From CAZCVI01 sp964502145 (lineage in GTDB: Bacteria; Acidobacteriota; Aminicenantia; UBA2199), in contig CAZCVI010000018.1 of the NCBI GenBank assembly GCA_964502145.1, positions 33,739 through 97,738 of the forward strand: a DNA stretch of 64,000 bases, read 5' to 3'. The position numbers and the translations under genes were made by a program. Numbering within the stretch: the first letter of the stretch is position 1; each line of letters starts with the position of its first letter. Under the pieces are notes generated by a model. It did no database searches. It was not told where the DNA came from and saw nothing but the letters and a program-made list of their open reading frames with translations. Positions 34,793 through 42,330 of this stretch are shown piece after piece.

Positions 34793-36853
34793 ATGATGAC
34801 AGAAAAAATTAAAATCGTTGATTACGCCCGCCGTGAAAACAAAATCAAAAAAGCCCTGCTACTCAGCATCGGGTTTTACCTCTTTTTCTTTTTTATTACT
34901 TTTGTGCTCTATTTGAATTTTTCCTATATGGGAGCCAAGAATAAAGCGATTGAGAACCTCATCTTTGCCAATTTTAAATGGCTTCTGGCTTGGAGCAGCA
35001 TTAAGATTTTCATCGTTTACCTGATCATCGGGTTGATCGTGGGGATTTTTACCTTGTTGTTGAAAATTGCAAAGAAGCGTTTTATCTTATTATTCAACTT
35101 TTTTTTCATGTTTATGTTCTGGGTGTATGGCATTAAAATATATCCCCAGATGTACAACGAACAGTTGTTTCGCAGGGGCGGATTGCTCAAATATTTCCAA
35201 ATCTTCATCACCGATTATGTTCCCCTTGTGGTCATCTTTGCCGTATTTATTGTTACGGTTGTCGCTGTCGCCATCAAACAAAAGCGGTTGGTCTATGTGT
35301 TGCCCGTCATTTTATTGCCCTGCCTATTAATTCTCAGGTTCGATGTCGCACCCGTGAAAGCTGGGAGCGAACATCCAGCCACACCCAATGTACTCGTCTT
35401 TGCCACCGATTCGTTGCGACCCGATTTTATTTCATATAACGGTTATAAGCGTAAAACGCCTACCATTGATCGTTTGTTTGCCAAGGGTGTTAACTTTTCC
35501 AATCTCAAATCTTCCATGGCGCGCACCTTGCCCGCTTGGACTACCATTTTTACCTCCACGTTGCCACCCGACCACCGGATGCGGCACATGTTCCCCAACA
35601 AAAAGAAGATGCAAAAAAACTGGATCACCTTTGTCGATATATTGAACCAGCACAAATATTATACTGCCGTGGTCAGTGATTTTGCCGGTGATATTTTTCC
35701 CAGTATCAATTACGGATTCCAAGACGTAGTGTCTCCTGAATTATCGATCCAGGAAGTGTTGAAACAGCGGAGCCTGGAAATCCATTATTTTGCGCTGGGA
35801 TTTTTAATGAATCCGCTCGGGCGGAGTGTTTTTCCTGAAATGTGGGGCATGGCGCTCAATAAAGATCCCTGGTACGTGACCCGTGCTGCCAAACAATCTA
35901 TCAAAAAAGCCATTAAATCCAAGCACCCTTTTTTCGTGCTCAGTTTCAGTTCCAGCAATCATTTTCCTTATGTCACCAAGTATCCTTATTATCAAATGTA
36001 TACTCCCCGGGCTTATACTGGCGAGCATAAATATGGTTTGAGTGCCGAGGTATTGGAATCTTTTTTAGAGAAGCCATTAAGCCCAGCCGCTGTCTCCCGT
36101 GTGATCGACCATTATGATAGCGCTACCAAACTGTTTGATGACAACCTCGCCGAGATTTTAACCTATTTAAAAGAGTGCCATGTCGAGAAGAATACCATCG
36201 TCATCATCATGTCCGATCATGGTGAGAATTTGTACGAGGAAGATTACGGTATCGGCCATGGTGACCATTTATTGGGTGCGTATTCCACCAGTATGACCTT
36301 TGGCGTGTATTCTCCCTTCGAGAATTTCTCCGGCAGACGCATAGCCAAAACAACCCGCGATATCGACATTGCCCCCACTATCCTCAATATGCTGAACCTG
36401 GAAATTCCGGCAGCGTTTAAAGGGATTTCCTTATTACCTGTGATGCGAGGCGCCCAGTTTTCCGGGTATCCCGTTTACATGGAAACCGGTATCTGGTATT
36501 CCGTTACCACGCCGTTTATCAAAAACAGAATCCGTATTCCTTATCCTGTGATCACGGAGATGGCAGACATTGAAATGCCTTCAGGAAAAATTTTTTTGAA
36601 GGATCAGTATGAAAAAACCGTCCTCCAGGCCAAATATAAAGCGTACCAGTTAAATGAAAAAAAGTATATCTATATGCCCGGCTTAACCGAATATAAAGAG
36701 GCATTTTATATCAATGAAAAACAGGTACTGCGCCAGGATATCACTGACCCTGACTTTTTATCCTTCAAGCAAAAGATGGTGGACATGTTTAAAGGCAAGT
36801 TTTTTATAGATCAAAACGGATTTATACGGGAATTCATTACCAAACAGCCGTGA
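34793..36853 (+). CDS. Membrane-anchored sulfatase/LtaS-superfamily phospho- or sulfo-transfer enzyme
   Basis: 686 residues from ATG 34793 (ATG 34796 equally possible). About five TM helices lie in the first ~185 residues, then a periplasmic alkaline-phosphatase-superfamily domain. Metal-site motifs: VFATDSLRPDFISYNGY, nucleophile region MARTLPAWTTIFTS (Thr rather than the Cys/Ser-x-P-x-R of true sulfatases), SSNHFPY, and IVIIMSDHGENLYEED...GHGDHLLG. The Thr nucleophile and multi-TM head match LtaS/EptA-like enzymes that transfer phospho-head groups to surface polymers. Following pepM and a glycosyltransferase, it could install a phosphonate or phospho group, but this is inference. Confidence 0.85.
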   Translation: MMTEKIKIVDYARRENKIKKALLLSIGFYLFFFFITFVLYLNFSYMGAKNKAIENLIFANFKWLLAWSSIKIFIVYLIIGLIVGIFTLLLKIAKKRFILLFNFFFMFMFWVYGIKIYPQMYNEQLFRRGGLLKYFQIFITDYVPLVVIFAVFIVTVVAVAIKQKRLVYVLPVILLPCLLILRFDVAPVKAGSEHPATPNVLVFATDSLRPDFISYNGYKRKTPTIDRLFAKGVNFSNLKSSMARTLPAWTTIFTSTLPPDHRMRHMFPNKKKMQKNWITFVDILNQHKYYTAVVSDFAGDIFPSINYGFQDVVSPELSIQEVLKQRSLEIHYFALGFLMNPLGRSVFPEMWGMALNKDPWYVTRAAKQSIKKAIKSKHPFFVLSFSSSNHFPYVTKYPYYQMYTPRAYTGEHKYGLSAEVLESFLEKPLSPAAVSRVIDHYDSATKLFDDNLAEILTYLKECHVEKNTIVIIMSDHGENLYEEDYGIGHGDHLLGAYSTSMTFGVYSPFENFSGRRIAKTTRDIDIAPTILNMLNLEIPAAFKGISLLPVMRGAQFSGYPVYMETGIWYSVTTPFIKNRIRIPYPVITEMADIEMPSGKIFLKDQYEKTVLQAKYKAYQLNEKKYIYMPGLTEYKEAFYINEKQVLRQDITDPDFLSFKQKMVDMFKGKFFIDQNGFIREFITKQP

Positions 36854-37130
36854 TTTCTCCCCCAATATAAGAATAATACAAAAATTGTTGCATCTTCCCT
36901 GCAAGATAACGGATATATTAAGGGCTTGAGGGAATTAATGCTGCACCACATCTTTTATACAGCGCCGATACCCGTGCATCCCTGGGTAATACAGAACGCA
37001 ACGATTTTGCGGATTTAAAAAAGACATTTATTGTGGTAAGCTAAAGTATCCTAGATTTTTAGGATAAAATATGTCTTAGTATTAGGGAAAAATCTTTGCA
37101 AGATGTAGTGTAAGCACCAATGGCGGTAGC
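36854..37130. other. Intergenic region with a possible gene relic and two hairpins
   Basis: An open stretch 36922-37044 (+) reads GLEGINAAPHLLYSADTRAS, then LGNTERNDFADLKKTFIVVS before TAA; it has good protein texture but no start, so it may be the tail of a lost gene. TATCCTA-GATTTT-TAGGATA (37047-37066) is a perfect 7-bp hairpin. Confidence 0.4.
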
Positions 37131-37568
37131 TTACATTGAGGAATCACCTGGTTTTTCATACCTTGAAATTACTTTGGAAGAGATACCTCCGCGACTCGTA
37201 AATTCCGCTTCCACAGTCATTTCAAAAGGAGCCAATACCCCTACCAAATGCTCCAAAATGAGTTGAGTCAGGTGCTCATAAAAGATACCCGCGTTGCGAA
37301 ATTGGAGGAAATAGTATTTCAGTGATTTTAATTCCACGATATAGTGATCGGGCATGTATTTGATCGTGATTGTTCCGAAGTCAGGCAATCCCGTTTTAGG
37401 ACAAAGCGAGGTAAATTCCGGGTTCGCAATTTCAATCCGGGTATTTTTGTTCTTGTTCTCGTAAGGCAACGCTTCCAAAACTGCCGGAACAATAGTCGTG
37501 GCATTTTGACGGGTTGAAGTTAAATACTCTTTTATAGCATTTATAGCTGATGTTGTATCGTTATTCAT
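37131..37568 (-). CDS. queF: NADPH-dependent 7-cyano-7-deazaguanine reductase QueF (type I)
   Basis: 145 residues, right for the unimodular form. The T-fold signature is present: NPEFTSLCPKTGLPDFGTI with catalytic Cys56 and Asp63, then VELKSLKYYFLQFRNAGIFYEH with the substrate Glu. It reduces preQ0 to preQ1 in queuosine tRNA modification. It stands alone; other queuosine genes are not in the window. A GGAGAT lies upstream of the ATG. Confidence 0.95.
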   Translation of the reverse strand: MNNDTTSAINAIKEYLTSTRQNATTIVPAVLEALPYENKNKNTRIEIANPEFTSLCPKTGLPDFGTITIKYMPDHYIVELKSLKYYFLQFRNAGIFYEHLTQLILEHLVGVLAPFEMTVEAEFTSRGGISSKVISRYEKPGDSSM

Positions 37569-37650
37569 TTTTAAATCTCCTTGCTGTGTTTTTCCTGCAT
37601 GTTTTATTATACGATATTATGTTGAGGAGGTAAAGAGGCTTAGTCGCCTT

Positions 37651-37760
37651 AAATCCACCGCCAAGTTTCAAAAAAAACTGGACATACTGGACATTTTGGA
37701 CTTACTTGACTTCACAAACCCTTTAAATATTGTCCAGCTTATCCAGTCAAGCGTGTCCGG
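37651..37760. repeat. Palindromic intergenic element B (CTGGACATA type)
   Basis: Starts AAATCCACCGCCAAG; interior CTGGACATACTGGACATTTT is answered by TGTCCAGCTTATCCAGTC. The right terminal word is not evident. The 21-bp array follows about 100 bp downstream. Confidence 0.55.
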
Positions 37761-37857
37761 TTTATAGTTTGGGGTTGCTGGGAAAGAGTTTCGAATTTTT
37801 AAAGGCAAAGTAGAGTGGAACTTAGACTTCCTACCCGAACATTGAGAGACTTCAGAA

Positions 37858-38150
37858 TAGAAATGACAGATTGTACTACTGAGATGACACGTTTTAGTCG
37901 TGCAAGTGAAGATTGTACTACCGAGATGACACGTTTTAGTCGTGCAAGTTAAGATTGTACCGCAACATTTAAAGATTGTACCGCAACATGGAGAGATTGT
38001 ACCTTGACATTTAAAGATTGTACCGCAACATTTAGAGATTGTACCGCAACATTTAAAGACTGTACCGCAACATGTAGAGACTGTACCGCAACATGTAGAG
38101 GTTGTACCGCAACATGAAGAGACTGTACCGCAACATGTAGAGAGTGTACC
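37858..38150. repeat. Second 21-bp-period tandem array
   Basis: First two 42-bp (2 x 21) units containing TGACACGTTTTAGTCGTGCA, then about nine or ten 21-bp units of the type GATTGTACCGCAACATTTAA(A). Unit differences are mostly at the last six bases (TTTAAA, TGTAGA, TGGAGA). Both minus-strand frames through it stay open (reading CCGTVST... and VQSLHVA...), which follows from the 21-bp period. The plus frame reaches stops. Echoes such as AGTTTACCGTAACAACAAGAC extend into the ORF at 38178. Confidence 0.85.
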
Positions 38151-38177
38151 TTGAAAAGGACGTATTTCACTATAAAA

Positions 38178-38498
38178 ATGGCACAGTTTACCGTAACAAC
38201 AAGACATCGTACCAAGGAAGAAACTATTATCAAGGCAAAAACCACTGGTTGCAGGGTTATTTTTACAGAAAAGGAGGCATATGGGAGACGGTGTACGCCA
38301 ATCGCATTGATTCGTTCCCTTCCCGATGATGTTTTAATCCGGGATGATAACGGATACCCATACCATCTTCATGTGTATACTGCAATCTATCTTGAATCAA
38401 TAAAGCCGCTACTCAAAACCGATCAGAAACTCATAGATACGTCCAGTCTGTTTGGGTCACTCCTTTCTAAATCTAAAAAAATGTGCAAAAAGGCTTGA
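38178..38498 (+). CDS. Hypothetical protein after the 21-bp array, 106 aa
   Basis: Start taken at ATG 38178; an upstream TTG at 38151 lies in the array itself. Begins MAQFTVTTRHRTKEETIIKA and ends in a Lys-rich helix (LLSKSKKMCKKA). The middle (DDVLIRDDNGYPYHLHVYTAIYLESI) has normal protein texture. Part of its N-terminal coding sequence is made of degenerate 21-bp units, so the array and gene may have co-evolved. No family recognised. The promoter of the next gene overlaps its stop. Confidence 0.45.
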   Translation: MAQFTVTTRHRTKEETIIKAKTTGCRVIFTEKEAYGRRCTPIALIRSLPDDVLIRDDNGYPYHLHVYTAIYLESIKPLLKTDQKLIDTSSLFGSLLSKSKKMCKKA

Positions 38499-38523
38499 AA
38501 TTCTTTTTATTTTTTTCTATAAT
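38495..38523 (+). promoter_or_regulatory. Promoter of the chemoreceptor gene
   Basis: -35 TTGAAA (38495-38500), 17-bp T-rich spacer, perfect -10 TATAAT (38518-38523). The 38590 start follows with AAAGGAG 9 bases upstream. Confidence 0.75.
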
Positions 38524-38589
38524 TGCAGTTGTTTTGGATAGTACTGAACTTTGACTGACTGACCATTTTTTTTTAAAGGAGAAACTGAC

Positions 38590-40713
38590 ATGAACTTTTT
38601 GAAGAATTTGAAAATAAAGAACAAATTACGAATCCCAGTGATTTTGCAATTGATCTTGATCGTGGTTTTTGTCTATTTTTTCTTGGATGTCCAATCGCAA
38701 TTGTCCGATGGGCAAGCCAGTCGCAAGATCGTTGCCGAGATCAGCAAAAAGATCAGAACTCTTTCCCTCTCCATCGGTGATTTTTTATTTACCAACTCTA
38801 AAAAACCTTACACCCAGTTGGAAGAAGAGTATCAAGCCATTTTAAAACTGGTGAACGACAATGAAAATCGTTTCGATGAAACCATGATCGACGAGTTTCG
38901 CAAGTTGGGCGATGCATTCAAAAAAGTAGCCACTATCTATACCGAGAATAATGGCATCCGTACCCAGGTTACCGAGTTGACCGATTTTTCTATCACACAG
39001 TCCAATGGTTTTCTTGACATGATCAGTAAAAAATTAGTGGATAAAAAGCTTCGGGACGGTGTTTCCGATCTGGAACGCGCCGTTATTTCCGGGGCTGCCC
39101 TAAATACCACTGCCAATTTTAACATCAAAGTATTGTTCTTGCAGGTCGAAAACAATCCTTCACTCGGAGATACATTAACCGCGTTCTTGGAAAAAATATT
39201 GCAGAATGTAGAGGTGGATGTCAAACGTTTGGCCGGAACTCCTTTTGCAGAACTGCCCAAAAAAGCCAAAGAAGCCAATTTAAAAATCAAAGAGATGACT
39301 ACCAAATTTATTGCCAATATTAAAAGTCTCGATGGTTTGAAGAATGAAGTTCAGGTCATATCGGATCGCGTACTTCAGTCTATTATGGCCGTGGATTTTC
39401 ATCATTCCGAACTGATGTATACCCTAATAAAAAATATTTTTTATAAATTGTTTGCCATTCTTTTGATCTTCACCCTGATTATTGTCGTGTTTGGGTTTGC
39501 CCTGACCCGTTCCATCATGATTCCACTTCATGCCATGTTGGAACGTGCTTATGATCTCGCCGTGGATGAAGTGGATATGACCCGACGGTTGCCAGTAGAC
39601 AGTCACGATGAGTTTGGGGAGTTGGCCGGTTGGTTCAACAAGTTTTTGGACCGGTTGCACCAGTTAGTGATGAAGGTGAAGCAGAGCGGCCAGAAGTTGC
39701 ATATGAACACAGAGGCGATTCGCCAGGGCAGTGAGAATTTGGCTGCCCGTACCAGTGAGCAAGCTGCTTCTATTACCGAGACCTCCAACACCCTTGAGCA
39801 ATTTACCTCTGCTATCCAGGACAATACCGAAAACTCCGCTGAAGCCGATATGATGTTACAGGATTTTAACGCCGAGATGCAAGAAAAAAGTGGCCTCATT
39901 AACAATGTCACCCAAACCATGACTGAAATTTATGATTCCAGTCAACAAATTGATGATATTATCCGTGTTATCAACGATATCAGCTTTCAAACCAATCTAC
40001 TGGCACTCAATGCCGCAGTAGAAGCTGCCCGGGCCGGAGATGCTGGACGCGGTTTTGCCGTGGTCGCCGCTGAAGTCAGGAACCTGGCTCAAAAAACAGC
40101 GGAATCCTCCAAATCCATCCGCCAAATTGTGCTGCGAAATGTCGAATCCACCCAAAAAGGAATGAAATTGGTAGAAGATACCTCCACTTTTTTCCGCGAT
40201 ATCGTTGGCGTGATGGGGGATATCGTGACAAAAATATCCAATATTACCAATGTATCACGCGAACAGGCCACCAGCATCACCCAGATCAGCCAAACTATTT
40301 CCAATATGGAACACGTGATCACTGAGAACGCCAATCTGGTGCAAAAGTTATCCAATGCCGGACGTGAGGTGGAAAATAACGCCGAGGTATTACAAACCCT
40401 GACTGTACAATTTAAAGTGAATGAAACCGATGGTATTAAAGGCTCTGATTATCACTCCGAAGTATTAAATAATAAATTAAAAACCAAAAAGACAGCGGAA
40501 ACAAACAGGCAAATAAACAGGCAAATAGATAGAAACGTAGATAAACGCACAGTCAAGGAGAACGAAATAAAAAAAGCAAGGGTAACCGCACCGCCAGTGA
40601 AAAAAAGTCCGGTAGGTCAGGATCACGAGACCCGTGCCAAAACTGGGCGTAAGACCCCGCCTACCGAAGAAGATTTTTTCGGAAAAACTGACGATGAATT
40701 TTTGGAGTTTTAA
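38590..40713 (+). CDS. Methyl-accepting chemotaxis protein
   Basis: 707 residues. TM1 (~17-35), a periplasmic helical sensor of ~245 residues, TM2 (~281-305), HAMP (~307-360), then the long cytoplasmic coiled coil with the conserved hairpin FQTNLLALNAAVEAARAGDA followed by GRGFAVVAAEVRNLA. It ends in a ~90-residue Lys-rich, poorly ordered tail (ETNRQINRQIDRNVDKR) instead of a CheR/CheB pentapeptide. It signals to a CheA/CheW array not encoded here. Converges with the LOG-family gene (4-bp overlap). Confidence 0.93.
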   Translation: MNFLKNLKIKNKLRIPVILQLILIVVFVYFFLDVQSQLSDGQASRKIVAEISKKIRTLSLSIGDFLFTNSKKPYTQLEEEYQAILKLVNDNENRFDETMIDEFRKLGDAFKKVATIYTENNGIRTQVTELTDFSITQSNGFLDMISKKLVDKKLRDGVSDLERAVISGAALNTTANFNIKVLFLQVENNPSLGDTLTAFLEKILQNVEVDVKRLAGTPFAELPKKAKEANLKIKEMTTKFIANIKSLDGLKNEVQVISDRVLQSIMAVDFHHSELMYTLIKNIFYKLFAILLIFTLIIVVFGFALTRSIMIPLHAMLERAYDLAVDEVDMTRRLPVDSHDEFGELAGWFNKFLDRLHQLVMKVKQSGQKLHMNTEAIRQGSENLAARTSEQAASITETSNTLEQFTSAIQDNTENSAEADMMLQDFNAEMQEKSGLINNVTQTMTEIYDSSQQIDDIIRVINDISFQTNLLALNAAVEAARAGDAGRGFAVVAAEVRNLAQKTAESSKSIRQIVLRNVESTQKGMKLVEDTSTFFRDIVGVMGDIVTKISNITNVSREQATSITQISQTISNMEHVITENANLVQKLSNAGREVENNAEVLQTLTVQFKVNETDGIKGSDYHSEVLNNKLKTKKTAETNRQINRQIDRNVDKRTVKENEIKKARVTAPPVKKSPVGQDHETRAKTGRKTPPTEEDFFGKTDDEFLEF

Positions 40714-41456
40714 GAGTTATAATCCTTTAAAATGGCGGTTAATTTTGGTTTTAATAGTGCCATACCCTCTTCCGGGGAGCTAAAGTACTGAAACAACTTC
40801 AAATCATCCGGGGAAATTAAGCCGTGATTCACCAATTTATTAAAATCAATCAACTCTTCCCAGAAATGTTGATCGTAAAGTAGGACACTCATATTGGATT
40901 TTTGCAGTTTTTTCGTTTGGATCAGCGTGATGGACTCAAAAAATTCATCCAGCGTACCAAAGCCACCGGGAAACACCACCAGAGCTTTGGCATGATAGAG
41001 AAACCATAATTTTCGCATGAAAAAGTAATGAAACTCAAAATTGAGGTCCGGGGAAATAAATTCATTGGGATTTTGTTCGTTCGGTAGCGAGATATTCAGA
41101 CCGATGCTTTCCATGCCTGCCCGTTGTGCGCCCCGATTGGATGCTTCCATGATTCCCGGTCCACCTCCAGAACTGATGAAAAAGGAATCACCTTCTTTTT
41201 TTAGTTCTTTTGACCAAGTGGCCAATTGAAAGGCAAACTCTTCTGCGACTTCATAATACTTGCTCGTATTAAAAGGCGAGTCGCTTATAATACCCGGTCG
41301 TATCCGGGCCGAACCAAAAAAAACCACGGTATGTTTGATTTTGGCTTCATCGAATCGTTTCTTCGGTTCAAGGTATTCTGAAAGGATTCGCAGCGATCGT
41401 GCTTCACTACTGTTTAAGAAAGATTCATTTTTGTACGCTTTTGGCGCTCGATTCAT
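40710..41456 (-). CDS. LOG-family Rossmann protein (TIGR00730)
   Basis: 248 residues. VVFFGSARI, then FFISSGGGPGIMEASNRGA and LVVFPGGFGTLDEFFE, the PGGxGTxxE active-site motif of cytokinin-type nucleoside 5'-monophosphate phosphoribohydrolases (LOG). The bacterial enzymes hydrolyse AMP or related nucleotides to base and ribose 5-phosphate. GAGGAAAAA precedes the ATG. Stand-alone gene. Confidence 0.9.
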   Translation of the reverse strand: MNRAPKAYKNESFLNSSEARSLRILSEYLEPKKRFDEAKIKHTVVFFGSARIRPGIISDSPFNTSKYYEVAEEFAFQLATWSKELKKEGDSFFISSGGGPGIMEASNRGAQRAGMESIGLNISLPNEQNPNEFISPDLNFEFHYFFMRKLWFLYHAKALVVFPGGFGTLDEFFESITLIQTKKLQKSNMSVLLYDQHFWEELIDFNKLVNHGLISPDDLKLFQYFSSPEEGMALLKPKLTAILKDYNS

Positions 41457-41539
41457 TTTTTCCTCTTTTTATACTTGGATTTTTTTAATATAGATTATAT
41501 ACCAAAAACACAATAAATAAAATAGCTACCATAAATCCT

Positions 41540-41685
41540 AAATCCACTGCCAAATTTCCAAAAAAACTGGACTTACTGGACTTACTGGACATTCTGGACA
41601 TACTGGACAAAAATTAAAGGTTTTTTGAAGTCCAGTTAGTCCAGTATGTCCAGTAAGTCCAGTTAGTCCAGCGCACCATGGATTT
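41540..41685. repeat. Palindromic intergenic element C (CTGGACTTA type)
   Basis: Begins AAATCCACTGCCAAATTT and ends ACCATGGATTT. Five near-identical 9-nt units (CTGGACTTA, CTGGACATT...) are mirrored after an A/T-rich loop by GTCCAGTTAGTCCAGTATGT and more. A very long hairpin can form. Confidence 0.75.
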
Positions 41686-41766
41686 TTCCATTAAAATGTA
41701 CTCGTAGACATAGTAATCATAGAAATAGTTCACAAAGAAATATTAACCTATATCGGAGGTAAGAAA

Positions 41767-42123
41767 ATGCTTGACAGTAAATCAGTTACTCCCAATGAGT
41801 TAGCCTCGGGAAAAGAATTAAAAATTTCCAGATTATTGAATTCCATTCAATTTTACCTGGAATGTGCTTTTATTGTAATGGAAGTGAAAGGGTGCCGTCT
41901 GGTTATCATCCACAAGGGGCGTGTATACATGAACACCTTATACAACACCCTTCGTGGTGCCAAGATTGCTTTCACCAAATATTTCGCACGCAGAGCATAC
42001 CAGGAAGATGTGAAGCCTACCTGGAGCCATGACTATCATCCCGATGATATTTGGCTCAATCAGCAGTTTGAGATTATGAAAAAAAGCGGGGTAGCGGAAG
42101 TTTTTGCAGAAGAAGAATCATGA
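41767..42123 (+). CDS. Conserved-looking hypothetical protein, 118 aa
   Basis: A perfect RBS (GGAGGT, 7 bases) and a following intrinsic terminator support an independently transcribed gene. No signal peptide or TM. Central segment CAFIVMEVKGCRLVIIHKGRVYMNTL is beta-rich; the C-terminal half is helical with aromatic residues. Family not recognised. Confidence 0.7.
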   Translation: MLDSKSVTPNELASGKELKISRLLNSIQFYLECAFIVMEVKGCRLVIIHKGRVYMNTLYNTLRGAKIAFTKYFARRAYQEDVKPTWSHDYHPDDIWLNQQFEIMKKSGVAEVFAEEES

Positions 42124-42146
42124 GGCTCTTTTTAGCCTCATTTTTA
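42120..42146 (+). terminator. Rho-independent terminator
   Basis: ATGAGGCT-CTTTTT-AGCCTCAT followed by TTTTA, directly after the 118-aa gene (the stop codon is within the stem). Confidence 0.85.
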
Positions 42147-42330
42147 CTGTACCGGAACCTGGGAGCGTTCACCTGATTTCCAGGTACCATTTTTTTTGTA
42201 ACCAATAGAGGTGCCTGTTTCAGGCAAAATCGCTTGAGCTAAGGCGGTAGTTTATTCCAATAATAATAAAAAAAAGCATCACCTTGGTGGACGATTATTA
42301 TTTGCTGGAAGTTGACAACCCTTAAAAAAA

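Noticed and set aside
37668..38245. Two overlapping minus-strand ORFs (CCGTVST and VQSLHVA repeats)
   Set aside because: Both are frames of the 21-bp array; two frames open at once points to repeat periodicity, not coding. Neither has an RBS.
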